From Chara braunii (taxonomy: Eukaryota; Streptophyta; Charophyceae; Charales; Characeae), in the NCBI GenBank assembly GCA_003427395.1, contig BFEA01000041.1:3140080-3187438 (forward strand): 47,359 nt of DNA, written 5' to 3'. The notes under the pieces were generated by a model that was not told where the DNA came from, made no database searches, and was given only the letters and a program-made list of their open reading frames with translations. This document shows positions 33,501-45,252 of this stretch, piece after piece. Each line of letters opens with the position of its first letter. The first letter of the stretch is position 1. Both the position numbers and the translations under genes were made by a program.

Positions 33501-34334
33501 TCGACATGACCGTGGAGTTGTGGCACGACGGTGGGACGTGCGGCGCGGCAGTGTAGTTTTTTTTTTACGGCACTGAAAGTTTTTTTTTTTGTGGCGCAGC
33601 GTCTGCTTTTCTTGGTGAAGGTCTGCTACCATTGGTGTGTACGGCAACAACAGTGTGGCGACTGGGGCGGCTTATTTTTTTTAATTTTTTATGCGGCACA
33701 TGAGATAAATGTTTTGTAGTTGGGACTAACGTGGGATGCGGATGACCATTTGCAACAGTTTCGACGCATGCGGTCTTGGTATTCGGCACCGGTTTTATTT
33801 TTTTGAGAAGTGTGGCGGAAGCGGTTTTTGACTCAGTCGTCATTCGACGAAGTGTTTGAAAGCGTGGGACCACCTAGAACCGCGTGGGACCATCTGGAAC
33901 CGCTTAGGACCAGTTGAGACTGACGTGGTACCAGATTGAGTGTTTTTTTCTGGGACACGTGCGGCTCGCCGTTTTCATGCTTGGGTTATCGCGGATGAGG
34001 CGTGAGAGTGAAAGGCGTTTTGATCAGGATTTTCCTTGAGACTACAGCTTTCGGCGGCACACACAGCTTGTTGGTTGGCTTTCTTGAGTGAGCCAGGACG
34101 CTTCTTCAGCACCACTTCACTCAAGGTCAGTGGATGACTCAGACTCCCTTCACACCTGTGTGCACCCACACATTGCTTGACCCTTTTGCTTTGAATGTTC
34201 AAGAGAAAAGGTTGAGTTGGGTTGTGGGCGTCATGCATGAGTAAAAAGGTGGGTCTGACGTGAGTAGTGGGACTTTGCTTGTCTTCTTTTGATTGTGTTG
34301 TCTGCATGGTGTGCAGGTGATTAAAAAGACTATG

Positions 34335-34342
34335 TATAAAAG
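34335..34342 (+). promoter_or_regulatory. TATA-like site in the 3' LTR
   Basis: TATAAAAG, same context as at 2299. Confidence 0.3.
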
Positions 34343-35755
34343 TGAGACAAAATGTTATTTGATAAAATGGCGGAGAATTGTCGCCTCCTTACCATTTTCC
34401 TTTCGTCGGTGAGTTGGGTGAACTTGCTTGCTGTTTCTGAAGGATAATTGATGGGTGCCGTGAGAAAAGGAAATTTGAAAACAGAAAGAAAACCCAAGCA
34501 TAATGAATTTAACTTTTCTCAAGGATTGACCGCCTCTATTCTGAATGACCTTATCTGCCTATACCTGTCCAAATGATAACAGGGTCGCCTCCTTACCCTG
34601 AACTTAGAAAAAAATGGAACAATTGAAAGTTACTTGTAGTGGACATATGTTCTCTTCTCAGGAAGCATCAGGGGCAGGGGTTCGTTGCTTTCGGAGCCGA
34701 CCCTGTTCTCGACCGGGAGTGGACTGTTCTACGGAGGGTTACTTTGCCGATTCGGTGGAGACGGCCTGACTTATGAGATCCGAGTCTTGTGCTCAGGCGA
34801 GGAGGAATAGTACAGCAGACCACTTCCTAGAGGGTGAGGCATGCAACACCTCAAGCAATGCACCTGATAAAGAATCATTCACAAAGCAGTCTGTCATCGA
34901 AAAGATTAGGAACGTAAGGCAACAAGTGTATGCATGTCTTATCTAAGGTTGGGGATAGGTTGAAATGAGTAACTTTGGCAGCGCATCTCATCAAGTCAAA
35001 ACTAAGACAGACCGACTACCTTGTCGACTGCATTGAGGTTATTATTGAAAGTCAACTCTCCGTTGGCAGCTGAAAGATTTTTGTGGAATTCGACCCACAG
35101 GGTGGTCGGATTTTATTTTGATGTTGTGTTATTGGATGTATCTAAAGATGATCTAGATTCGTTCAGTTATCATTCCCGCCTGGATATATGTTTATGTCGA
35201 CTTCAGTTGATCTTTTTTTATAACTAATGGTTGTTATGTTTTTCTTTTTAGTCAGTGACCAAAGGGGATATTGGGGTTTTCACACTAGGTTGAGACCTTC
35301 CTAGTCGACCGACGTATGTTTCGTACTTAGGAGATCAGCACCCTAAGGAACGGACGACGTCCGGGTTTAATAGACGTTTAATCGCGCGCGTACCTATACT
35401 CAGCGAGGGAGCAAAATGCCCACGTTGACCTACCTCTGCAACTGCATTTAAAAGCTTTCGCACGTGGGTCGGCAGCTCGGTAGGGATACGCATCTAAGGG
35501 TGGTGACAGCCTCTTAGGGAAGCAAGCTTATGCCCCGCGGGAACCTGTCCTGTCGTAGGGGAGCGCGGGATATACAGCTCGCGCACCCAGCTAGAGTGGC
35601 GAAGGGACGACGCGACCACGACCGTCTCAGCGGCTCGCGGGATTACTTATGCATCGTTCTCAAGTTGTCTCTATATTGGTTAAATTTTTTGTTTAAACTC
35701 CTGCGTGACATGGCCGGGAGGGCCCTCGCTCGCGCGGGGGCCGATGCGCTTGACA

Positions 35756-36092
35756 GCGCTACGTCGACAGTGCGACTGCATCGAGTTGGCAATGCAAACC
35801 CATGCAGTCAGAGGTACCTGTCCAGTCCGTCCCTGTCCAGTCCAGCAAGTACCATGAGGGACTGTGTGCACCATGGGCCGATGGAAAGGGGCAGACCAAC
35901 GAGTTACAGAAGTATAAATCAAGAGGCAGCGCCCAACCATTCATTCATTCGCTGTGTGAGCCATGCGGAAGCGCTGCTACATTGTCTTGTGCGAGGTGGT
36001 CTGCAGGTCGCCCGAAGTCGAAGTGGGCTGAAAGATGATAGTGTCGCCATAGTAGTAGTAGCTAGCCACCATAGGTTAGAGTTAGCTGCTAG
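35756..36092. other. Flank of the retrotransposon
   Basis: Noncoding; no repeat or gene recognised. The first five bases, GCGCT, are the expected target duplication to look for at the outer end of the 5' LTR. Confidence 0.3.
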
Positions 36093-36486
36093 TGTGTATG
36101 TGTGTGTGATACAGAGTGAGCGTGTGTGGTGCATTGAGGGGGATCTAGAGTTGAGTGAGTGCGAACAGTGGTGTTGAACGTAGTGACGAGAGTTGGGATG
36201 TTAAGGCGTTGTTGCGCCACATCCTGTTGAAGCGAGTTTGCATCCAAACTGTGTTGCGAAATAGAAAAGAAAACGAGTCTGATTGCATTGGTATCGGAGC
36301 TGGTTCCCGTTACCCCACGCACCATCATTGTTGTCAGCAGGAAGGAGACGCGCGCCAGATAGGCGCCAATACCGCGCCATAGCCGAGGTGCAACGAAGGA
36401 GGAAAGTCCGCCATAGCTGCGCTGCGGTAGGAGGGGCCGCGTACCTGCACAAAAGACAATGAAGAAGAGAGAGAGAGAGAGAGGAG

Positions 36487-36912
36487 NNNNNNNNNNNNNN
36501 NNNNNNNNNNNNNNNNNNNNNNNNNNNNNNNNNNNNNNNNNNNNNNNNNNNNNNNNNNNNNNNNNNNNNNNNNNNNNNNNNNNNNNNNNNNNNNNNNNNN
36601 NNNNNNNNNNNNNNNNNNNNNNNNNNNNNNNNNNNNNNNNNNNNNNNNNNNNNNNNNNNNNNNNNNNNNNNNNNNNNNNNNNNNNNNNNNNNNNNNNNNN
36701 NNNNNNNNNNNNNNNNNNNNNNNNNNNNNNNNNNNNNNNNNNNNNNNNNNNNNNNNNNNNNNNNNNNNNNNNNNNNNNNNNNNNNNNNNNNNNNNNNNNN
36801 NNNNNNNNNNNNNNNNNNNNNNNNNNNNNNNNNNNNNNNNNNNNNNNNNNNNNNNNNNNNNNNNNNNNNNNNNNNNNNNNNNNNNNNNNNNNNNNNNNNN
36901 NNNNNNNNNNNN
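36487..36912. other. Assembly gap (426 N)
   Basis: Flanked on the left by a GAGA microsatellite, a likely cause of the gap. Open frames that cross it are meaningless. On the right, GA-rich repeats with GCCATAGCCGAGG-type words run to about 37165. Confidence 0.98.
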
Positions 36913-37164
36913 TGCGGACCAAGGAAGAAGGCGGCCATACCCGCGGAGCTCGGACACGAAGGAGAGTGAAAGAGGAGGTGAAGTGAAGGAGGGAAGAGAG
37001 ATGAGTAAGGAAGAAGAAGCCATAGCCGAGGAAGAAGAAAGGAGGGACAACGAAAGTGAAGAAAGCCATAGCTGGGGTGAAGCGAGGAAGAAAGAGAAAG
37101 AAGGAAGGAGGGAGAAGAAGGAAAAGGAAGGTTGGTGAGGAAGAAAGGTGCCGACAGCCATAGC

Positions 37165-37325
37165 CGAATCAAGGGTTGACTAAGGCGTTGACCGAAGAGT
37201 TGACCAGTGTTGACCAAGACTTTGACCGAAGAGTTGACCAACGAGTTGACTGGTGCTGACCAAGGTGTTGACCGGCGAGTTGACCAGGCGTTGACCAGGG
37301 CCGTTGACCACAATTTTGACCAAGT
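37165..37325 (+). repeat. TTGACC-rich short tandem array
   Basis: About a dozen GTTGACC or TTGACC words occur in 160 bp at 9-20 bp spacing, often followed by AA or GG and then GAG. TTGAC(C/T) is the plant W-box core bound by WRKY factors. The rest of the element to 37896 shows nothing recognised. Confidence 0.75.
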
Positions 37326-38161
37326 TGGAGTTGGTATATTCTTGCCAAGCCCTCAGCCTATCCCCTCGCCCTATGGATGTGCACTCACCCTATGGTACTT
37401 GCTGAGTTTGTTTGTCTCTTCTTTCTGCATTAAGTCTCTTTTGTTTAAGTGCTAGGAACTCTGTGTATGAAGGATAGGGTCTTGTTGACCAAACCCACAC
37501 GGGCTGAGTAGGGCTAAAGGCCGTGTCTGACGACTCGACTGTCCCGGAGGACACGAACCCTCCCAAAGACCGGTGTTGACCGGCGGGCTGCTTGGTGTGG
37601 CACGGTAGGCCCAAAATCTGAGTTGTGGGCTGCACAACAGGCTGTCTAAGTCTTGAGAGGACTTGCTGATCGCGTCGTCCTGTCTGCGATGTTAAATAAT
37701 TCCTGAGGAGTTACGGGGGATTTCCTTAAATGCCTCCTGATAAGCAACCAGTCCTGTAGTAACAACCATAGTTTAGGTCCAGACTAGTGACCCTAGTTGA
37801 CATGATCCTATTATGTGGTCCTTAGATTGAGTCAGTCCTAAGTAAGTCAGTCAGGGGTGTAAGTCTAAGTGGCGAGGAGCGGAACTATCACGCGGTTGTG
37901 CACCTGTGTGATACAGAGCGAGCAAGTGTGGTGTATTCAGGGAGATCCAGAGCTGAGTGAGTGCGAACAGTGGTGTTGAACGCAGTGACGAGAGTTAGGA
38001 TGTTCAGGCACTGTTGCGCCATAGCCTGTTGAAGCGAGTTTGCATCCAAACTATGTTCGCGATTTTCATATCTCTGAGCTTGGTGTGGGCGTTGTGCGCC
38101 AGTGGGAATCACCATTTGTTTTGCATGTCGCGAAGTGGAAAAGAAAACGAGCCTGATTGCA

Positions 38162-39133
38162 GAATACTTGTTAATTTGTTTTCTAAACAAAACAAACGTT
38201 GAGATCCAAGATAGGAAATATGAAATTGTAGGGCTTTTCAAACCCTACAACCCCATATTTGATTTTGTTTTTGTTTATTATTGTTTTTTTTATAAATATG
38301 ACAATTTCTCGGCCACGTCTGACCGCCCAGGCCGTGGCCTGCGGTCGGGATTCCGACCGCACGCCGAGTTTGACCCCGCGGTCACGACTGCAGGGGATAC
38401 ATAGCCCAAGTAAGCTCATAAACATAACTATAAAATAGGGGTGCACCATGCATACACATGGCATTGAATGGAAGGGGTGATAATCAAGGCCGTAGAACAG
38501 ACAAATCGTGCGTATGGTAAGAACAAGCATTATCATGGAGAAATACAAAATAACAACAATAATCGGTACTTTGATTCTTTATTTACCGTTCTCCCAATGT
38601 GTTCATGATTTTTAATTTTGCTAAGAAAGAAATGAATCCCGGACCGATCAAGTAGAGCAGAACCCGGCGCACACTTTTCTGACAAAAATCAGTGGAAACA
38701 AAATTAAAAATTAGGGGTAAAATCGGTTGAAACAAAGGGCGTCAAGGATGACAAAAAAGATCCTTCCGCCAACCCGAAATTAAGGTTACTGTTAGCAAGT
38801 AAGTCAGCGGAAAACAATGATCGACCTAGAGACCTTAATTTCCTATCGCGTGTCTGACAAAAGGAACCTTAAAAAAACGCTCAGCTGGCCGACACTAAAC
38901 CCAAACCTTTCGAACTCAGGGAGGTTGACTGACTTTGGCCGCCCGACAATGTGTCCGAACCCCTGTAGACCCCGCACATTAAACTCACAATGGGGGAAAC
39001 ACCCCCGTTTGTTGTGGAACACACGTTAAATGGGGGTAGGGCGGTGTGAAACGGCATGTTGCCCCCCTCCCCCCCCTGTTTCTTCCTCCCTGAGAGCTTT
39101 AGGTTATCGGGGCCCTTGAGGAAGAGGGGCCGG
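38162..39133. other. Intergenic, no gene seen
   Basis: AT-rich with two small inverted repeats: GTAGGG..CCCTAC near 38229-38249 and a near-perfect 22-bp palindrome around 38340-38361 (TGCGGTCGG..CCGACCGCA). Nothing else supported. Confidence 0.4.
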
Positions 39134-42100
39134 TGTCGAGCGCATCGGCCCCCGCGTGAGCGAGGGCCCTCCCGGCCATGTCACGCAGGAGTAAAACAAA
39201 AAAAATCAAGATCGAGAGACAACTCGGGAACGACGCATAACATTCCGCGAACCGTCGAGACAGACGCGGTTGCATCGCTCCTTCGCCGCTCTAGCCGGGT
39301 GCGCCAGCCATACATCTCGCGGTCCCCTACGACAGGACAGGTTCCCGCGAAGTATAAGCATGCTTCCCGAAAGGGGCTGTCACCACCCTTAGGGAAGTAT
39401 CCCTACCGAGCTACTGACCCACATGTGAAAGTTTTTAGATGCAATCGCAGAGGTAGGTCAGCCGAGGATGTTTGCTCGTTTCACTGCAATATAGGAGTCG
39501 CTTGGTTAACGCCAAGTGGACCCAACGTCGTTCGTCCCCCAGGGCGTTGATCTCCTAGGTACGAAGCGGACGTCAGTCGACTAGGACTGTCTCAACCAAG
39601 CATGAAACCCTTCATTAATCCTAATCCCTTAAACATAAAGTCAAACGAAAGTTACGCCAACCATACATATAATTATATCAAAAGGAATCGACCGTAGCCG
39701 ACACGAATAAATATTACCAGTATGAAAAGATAACTGAAGAAAAAATACAAATTATCATCTCATACATCTAATAAAACAAGTTAAAAAAATATCCGGCCGC
39801 CTGAGGCCGAATACCTTGATGAGACGCGTTGCCAAAGTCATTCATTCCATTCTATCGCCGATCTAAGATTCGACGCGCATACTTGTCTTCGTCCATTTCC
39901 AATATTTTTGGATGACAAACCGCTTGGCAATGCGCATGATTCTTGATCAGGGGCATTGTTTGATGTGAAGCATGCCTCTTCCTTTAGGAAGTGGTTTGGG
40001 GTACTCCTCCTCCTCGTCCGAGCACAAGACTCGGATCTCATAAGTCGGCCCGTCTCCACCGAATCGGCAAGTACCGCCTCGTAGAACAGTCCACTCTGGG
40101 TTGATAACAGGGTCGGCTCCTGAAGCAACGAACCCCTGCCCCAGATGCTTTCTAGAGATAGTGGATGCGTCCACTACAAGTAGCTTTCATATATATATGT
40201 ATTTTATTTTTTTTCCTAAGTCCCAGGGTAACTTAGACGAAGAGAAATCAGAAGAGATAAAGAAAATGAGAATCATTTAGACAAATATAGGTAGATAAGG
40301 TCATTCGGGATAAAATGGGTAAATCCTGGGAAAAAGCTAAATCCGTTTGGCCTTATCTGCTTTATTTCAATAGAATCACACGTTGAATAACATTTTTCCA
40401 AAACAACAAGTTCTTTTTGACAAGCGGGCAGGTGAAAGTTTGAAAGAAGACAATTCATTCCTTCATCTCAAATAAGCATAATCAATCTCCTTTGTAAGCA
40501 TCTCTCTACCTACCTGCACAGACCACAAAGGAAACACGTTCAAAAGAAAACAATACAATCCCATACTCGAGTCAGACTTTTCCATTCACATGCATGACCT
40601 GCACAATTTTCCTCTACCTTTTCTTTTGAATATTCAAAACGAACAGGGTCAAGCAAAGTGCGGGTCCACACAGGCGTGAAAGGAAGTCTGAGTCATTCAA
40701 CTGACCTTGAGTGAAGTGGTGCCGAAGAAGCGCCCTGGCTCACTCAAGAAAGTCAACCAAGAAGCCGTGTGTGGCGCCGAAAGTTGTAGTCTCAAGGAAA
40801 ATCCGGATCAAACCTCCTCTTACTCGCACGCCTCATCCGCGGTAACCCAAGCGTGAAAACGACGAGCCGCACACGTCCCAGAATAACACTTAGTCTGGTA
40901 CCATGTCAATCTCAATTAGTTCCAAGCGGTCCCAGATGGTCCCACGCGGTTCTAGGTGGTCTCATGCTGTCAAACACTTCGCCGAATGACTATTGAGTCG
41001 AAAACCGTTTCCACCACACTTCTATAAAAAAAAAACGGTGCCGAATCTCAAAACCGCATGCGTCAAGACTACCGCAAATGACCGCCCGCGTCCCACGTTA
41101 GTCCCAACTGAATCCATGCAGTCCCAAGTAGTCCAGTCCCACTGCCTCAAGTATTGGGTAGTCCCAACTATAAAACATTTATCTCATGTGTCGCATAAAA
41201 AAAATAAAAACCCGCTTGTCACGCTTTGATTTCGTACCGTCACATGCCGCCAACCGCCACCATGTCACGCTACTGCTGCCGTACACACCAATGGTAACAG
41301 ACCTTCACCAAGAAAAACAGACGCCGCGCCTCAACAAAAAAACTTTCAACGCCGTAAAAAAAACCTCCACTGCCACGCCACACGTCACACCGTCGTGCCG
41401 CAGTTCCACTGCCGTGCTGAACTCTCGTCGAAAAATGGCAGCACGTCATCGCACCGTGCCCCGTAGAAAAACAAAAAACGACAGCGCTCCGCCGTGTCAT
41501 ACCACCGTAAAAAAGATGGCGGCGTTTCGCCGTGCCGTACCACCGTAAAAAAAACGGCAGCGCTTCGCCATGTCGTACCACCACAAAAAGACTGCGGCGC
41601 TTCACTGTGCCGTACCACCGTAAAAAAAACGGCAGCGCTTCGCCGTGCCGTACCACCGCAAAAAAAAAACGGTAGCGCTTCGCCGTGTCGTACCACCGCA
41701 AAAAAATGGCAGCGCTCCCGCACCACCATCGAAAAAAACAGAACCGCCGCCGCAAGAATTTGGCACCACCGTCGAAAAAAGCCTGCGTCGCCGCCGCAGA
41801 AGTTCGGCAGCACTTCCGTACCACCGGCGTAAAAAGTCTGTGCCGCCGCTGCAGAATTTCGGCAACACTTTCGTACCGCTGCCGTAAAAACTCGTGCCGT
41901 CGCCGCAAAATTTCGGCAGCACTTTCGTACCGCTGCCGTAAAAACCCGTGTCGCCGCCGTAGAATTTCGGCAGCACTTTCGTAACGCTGCCGTGAAAAAA
42001 AAGCAGGCCAAAAATAATAAAATTTGGGCCCCAAGCCCAAATTTCAATGTGTCGTACTGCCGTAGTCCCGCAGCGCCACTGGGTCTGTCTCGTGGGACCA

Positions 42101-43319
42101 GCACCAGCCAGAGAGGAGGGGAGCAGAGTGCTTCCTGTCTTGGCTATGGCTGCTCAATTCTTCTCCTTGCACTCCTCTGATGACCTCCAGCCTCTCCTCA
42201 CGTTGCCTCAGGCAGCAGCTCCAGCAGCCAGTTGCACTCAAGTGTGCTCGTCACACACTGGCATCACTAGTGCATTGTGTGGCAGTTGGGGGGCAGCTGC
42301 CTAATTTGTATTGGTTGAGGAGGGCTGGACGTCACTCCAGCCCCCAGGCAAAATCGCGGGCTCACTGTGAGCCCTTGATCCGACCAGGATCCAGGGTTGA
42401 CTGTGGCCGCACCATAGCCACAACCTTAGTGTGGGGCAGTTTCTTTAACTGCCCTTATTTTATTTTTCTTTTCTTTTCCCCAGCTATCTCGGAATCTCAC
42501 GAGATAAGTGGGCTCCTGCCATTTCTAAATCTGTTTTTCTTTTATTTTTCTGATGAGGGGTTAGAGAGTTACAACCCCTTTCAGTTTGATGTATCTGGAA
42601 TCTTTTCCCAGGGCAGATACATCGGGGAAAAGGTTGTACTTAGCCTTTTCCCTTATGACCCTTCAAATTTCAGGCTCCCTTAAAAAACGGGAGCCTGACA
42701 GTTACCTCTGGCAGCTTCTGCCAGAGGTAGCGCCACGTGAGGACAAGTGTCCTCACAGAAAATAAAAAAAAGAAAAAGACAAAAGAATAAAGAAAGGAAA
42801 AAAATAAAATAAAGAAAACTTTAACCCCCTCAATTGCAATGCTCCTGGCCGTGATTTGAGCCGGGAGCATGCAGTTGTTGTCAACTGCCTGTCCCTTCCC
42901 TCTGCTGCCCTCCCTTGAAAACGGGGAATACAGTTTTCAGGTTGGGAGGAGTAGGGAAAGGACTCGTGAAAATTCACGAGTTCAAATCCCGACAGGCTCA
43001 GAACCGGGTGCAAAAAGTACCATCACTTCGATGAATTTTAAAAAAATATTCGAGAAAAAAAAAAAATTTACCCCCCTGACAACGGGGAGGCAGCTGGCAG
43101 GTCGGGAGGAGCAGGTCCTCCTCTCCCCATCCTCCCATTTCTCTCTCTCTCACTCTCCACTTAATTCCTCCAACCCCCTCTTGCTTTCCGCGTGTCAACT
43201 GTGGGCCGCGAGATCTCAAGATCTCGCGGCCACAGTCATCTGCTCAAAACGAAGTGGGAGCCTTTGTGATCCCACACAGTCTGCAAAGACTGTTCTTTTG
43301 GTTGTTTCCCCCCCCCCCC

Positions 43320-43402
<83 letters not shown>

Positions 43403-44366
43403 CGTTGGCTTTGCCAACGCTCACGCCTCATCGTGGCCTGCTATGGCACATTGAGGTACAGACCTGCGTTCAAATCCCTACTGGGATTTTGGACCATTTC
43501 TCGATTTATGGTATCATCCTTGCGCAGGGGTCATGTTACAGCCACGTGTATCATCCTTGCGCAGGGGTCATGCTACAGCCACGCGGCCGTTCCCGACCGT
43601 GAGATTTGATGATCTCGCGGTCGAGAATGACCGCGCTTCATGCTGGTGCAGTGGGCAGCTCCAAAAGAAAAGGAGCTAGCCCAGACTGCTTATCGCCGGC
43701 TGGATCGCAGCATCTGCTGGTTGAAAATCCGATGCGGTGCCTGCTGGGCTAGCTCTTATCACTGGAGCTAGAACAACAACCCTTCCACTTCAGGGGTTGC
43801 GCCCAGCAGGTTGCATGCAGTCTGTGGCTCAGTAAACTTCGCCTGCCTGAGGCATTAGGCCCTGCCGCCTCATTCCCATAGATGGCAACCCGTCCATGGC
43901 TAGGCCTCGGCACCGGCCTGCCGGCCCCCTGACTCGAAAAACCCGAGGGTCCGAAAAAAAAAAAAAAAAAAAAAAAGAGAACTTTCTATTCCTCCCGCGT
44001 CAAGGCCCCGTACTCGACGCGCCGTTCTTTTCACCCTACCTAGGCCCTGAATCGAGCGGCTTAGCAGCCACAAGTCAGTCTTTTAGGTAGAATAGTCTAG
44101 TTTCAGTCTTTCCACGACCATGTGCCCCTGCGGCCCTGTCGGGAACTGCAGACGACAGGTCGTACCGCCAACTCCCGCTGTTTCATTCGGACATCAACGA
44201 CGTCAGGTTCTAAAAAAGTTTAAGACTCTCAATCACAGGGTTGGTCTGAATAAACTTTTTGGCAAACGTCAGTCTTATCAAGTTCCTCAATTCAACAAAA
44301 GAGTCGGACATCGTCCGACGTTCAAAACCCCCGGCAAATACCCTTGTCAGGGTATTTGCCCCGACA
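39134..44366 (-). mobile_element. Inverted solo LTR of the same retrotransposon family (5233 bp)
   Basis: The reverse complement starts TGTCGGGGCAAATACCCTGA at 44366 and ends CGCTCGACA at 39134, matching both ends of 30850-35755. Neither flank has the tRNA-Asp primer site or the internal sequence seen before the other 3' LTR, so it is a solo LTR. It is clearly more diverged than the two plus-strand copies, notably between about 42000 and 42700. It has a C-run (43309-43319), an 80-base T-run (43321-43400) and an expanded minisatellite. No target duplication was found at the flanks (GCCGG and ACGCG). No genes; 39056-39550 and 41186-42104 are spurious frames. Confidence 0.82.
41420..41995 (-). 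repeat. Expanded 37-40 bp minisatellite in the solo LTR
   Basis: About fifteen units, twice the number in the other LTRs. Units nearer 41990 have changed to a TTTCGGCAGCACTTTCGTAC type. This accounts for much of the extra length of this copy. Confidence 0.8.
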
Positions 44367-45252
44367 ACGCGCGACAGGAGAACAAGTTGTTTCGCAAACT
44401 TCTGAGCTCGAGGAAGTTCGAGTTCTTTATCAGGAGGATGGGAAGGGGAAAACCACAGCTTTGCTGGGGAGAGATGCAGCTACTTATCGGGTGGAACCGC
44501 TTCTGTTTGGTTGGAAGGGGCTTAAGTCCAACAACTCTTTTACTCCTCTATATCAGTACAATTTAAAAACAGGGGTCGAGATCCAGTGTGCTCAGTTAAA
44601 ACTAAAACCGACATCTCTGGCCCTCAAGAGAGCAGAACATTTGCAAATAACAGGAGTATCGGAGTATAACCTGAGGATTCTATGGACTGCTCTGAAGAAA
44701 TTGCCTTCACAAAAGCAGGCAGCGATCATATGGTTACAATCCCTTCTAGTTACTGCTACTGCAACTTGGCTGTCGGCCAAGGGGATGGATGTTTCCCCTG
44801 CTTGTCAACGTTGTAAGTGGGGTTGGGAATACCAAGCGCACCTCTGGCTTTTCTTCCCGCTGTTAGATGATCGTTTGGAATGGTGGAAGAGGCGTTGACA
44901 TCTTCTCTATGACCAGGAAATGTCGTGGACGGATAATTGGTGGCTTACAGGCCTTCCCCCCTCAGGACTCTGTTTACTTTCAGGCACTGGGTACGTGGCA
45001 CTCTGCTGTCGAGGGGCACTGCTGGAGGTCATCTGGACAGCCCGGAATGCAAAAGTCTTCAAGGGAGAAACCTTCTCTTTTTCTCAACAGAAGGCAATGA
45101 TGAAGAACAAACTATGGCTACCCATCACCGCAGACTGGATACAGCATCGAATGCCTGGAGCTAGGAACCTTTCGTGGTTCCAACGTACTTGGGGTTTAGC
45201 CAGCAAATGGGCGACAATTAGCCCAGAGGGAGCTTTCTCTCTATCTTCTTAG
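44367..45252 (+). pseudogene. LINE ORF2 C-terminus (zf-RVT-type region)
   Basis: One frame with a single TGA at 44896-44898 and end at 45250-45252. It shows the post-RT region typical of plant LINE ORF2: a Cys-rich element (CQRCKWGWEYQAHLWLFF) followed by the helical WTDNWW segment and ..LLEVIWTARNAKVFKGE, comparable to the 'IWxxRNxxVF' motif of plant L1 proteins. The catalytic RT core (YxDD) lies upstream and is absent. ORF2 would copy LINE RNA into DNA; this fragment cannot. 45253-45648 is the 3' untranslated region. Confidence 0.65.

Larger units (their letters stand above)
1..35755 (+). mobile_element. Non-autonomous LTR retrotransposon (gag-only, plant tRNA-Asp primed), 5' LTR truncated by window start
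   Basis: Two direct LTR copies (1-3741 and 30850-35755) flank an internal region that opens with a perfect tRNA-Asp primer site at 3744-3762 and a gag-like gene at 3930-4910. No reverse transcriptase, integrase or protease motifs were found on either strand between the LTRs. If the 24.3-kb DNA transposon at 6365-30704 is subtracted, the internal domain is only about 2.8 kb, shorter than one LTR. In plants this primer site is typical of the Ty3/gypsy Tat, Athila and Ogre groups; assignment to such a group is inference. The polypurine tract is weak (purine-rich bases around 30832-30849). The right flank begins GCGCT; the matching left target duplication would lie about 1.25 kb outside the window, so pairing of the two LTRs as one insertion cannot be proven here. 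Confidence 0.75.
30850..35755 (+). repeat. 3' LTR, complete (4906 bp)
   Basis: Starts TGTCGGGGCAAATACCCTGA and ends CTTGACA. The start matches the outer end of the inverted copy at 44366, which defines the LTR boundary independently. It contains an A-run (31613-31642), the GAG-rich stretch near 31990-32040, the 37-bp minisatellite (33238-33500) and the TATA-like site (34335-34342). Near 34577-34600 it carries a short replacement relative to the 5' LTR. No gene inside. Confidence 0.88.
36093..38161 (+). mobile_element. Short LTR-type element (TRIM-like) with an iMet-like primer site, containing an assembly gap
   Basis: Direct repeats at about 36093-36287 and 37897-38161 share TGTG..GATACAGAG at the start and GCATCCAAACT..AAAACGAG.CTGATTGCA at the end. 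The second copy has about 70 extra bases. Directly after the first copy, TTGGTATCGGAGC (36288-36300) differs at one base from the initiator tRNA-Met primer site typical of Ty1/copia elements. The internal region (1.6 kb, 426 unresolved) has no gag or pol. No convincing target duplication was found, so the boundaries are approximate. Confidence 0.5.

Noticed and set aside
36089-37313. Long minus-strand frames
   Set aside because: They cross 426 unresolved bases and GA-rich repeats.
41186-42104. Long frames on both strands near 41.2-42.1 kb
   Set aside because: They arise from the expanded GC-rich minisatellite of the solo LTR.
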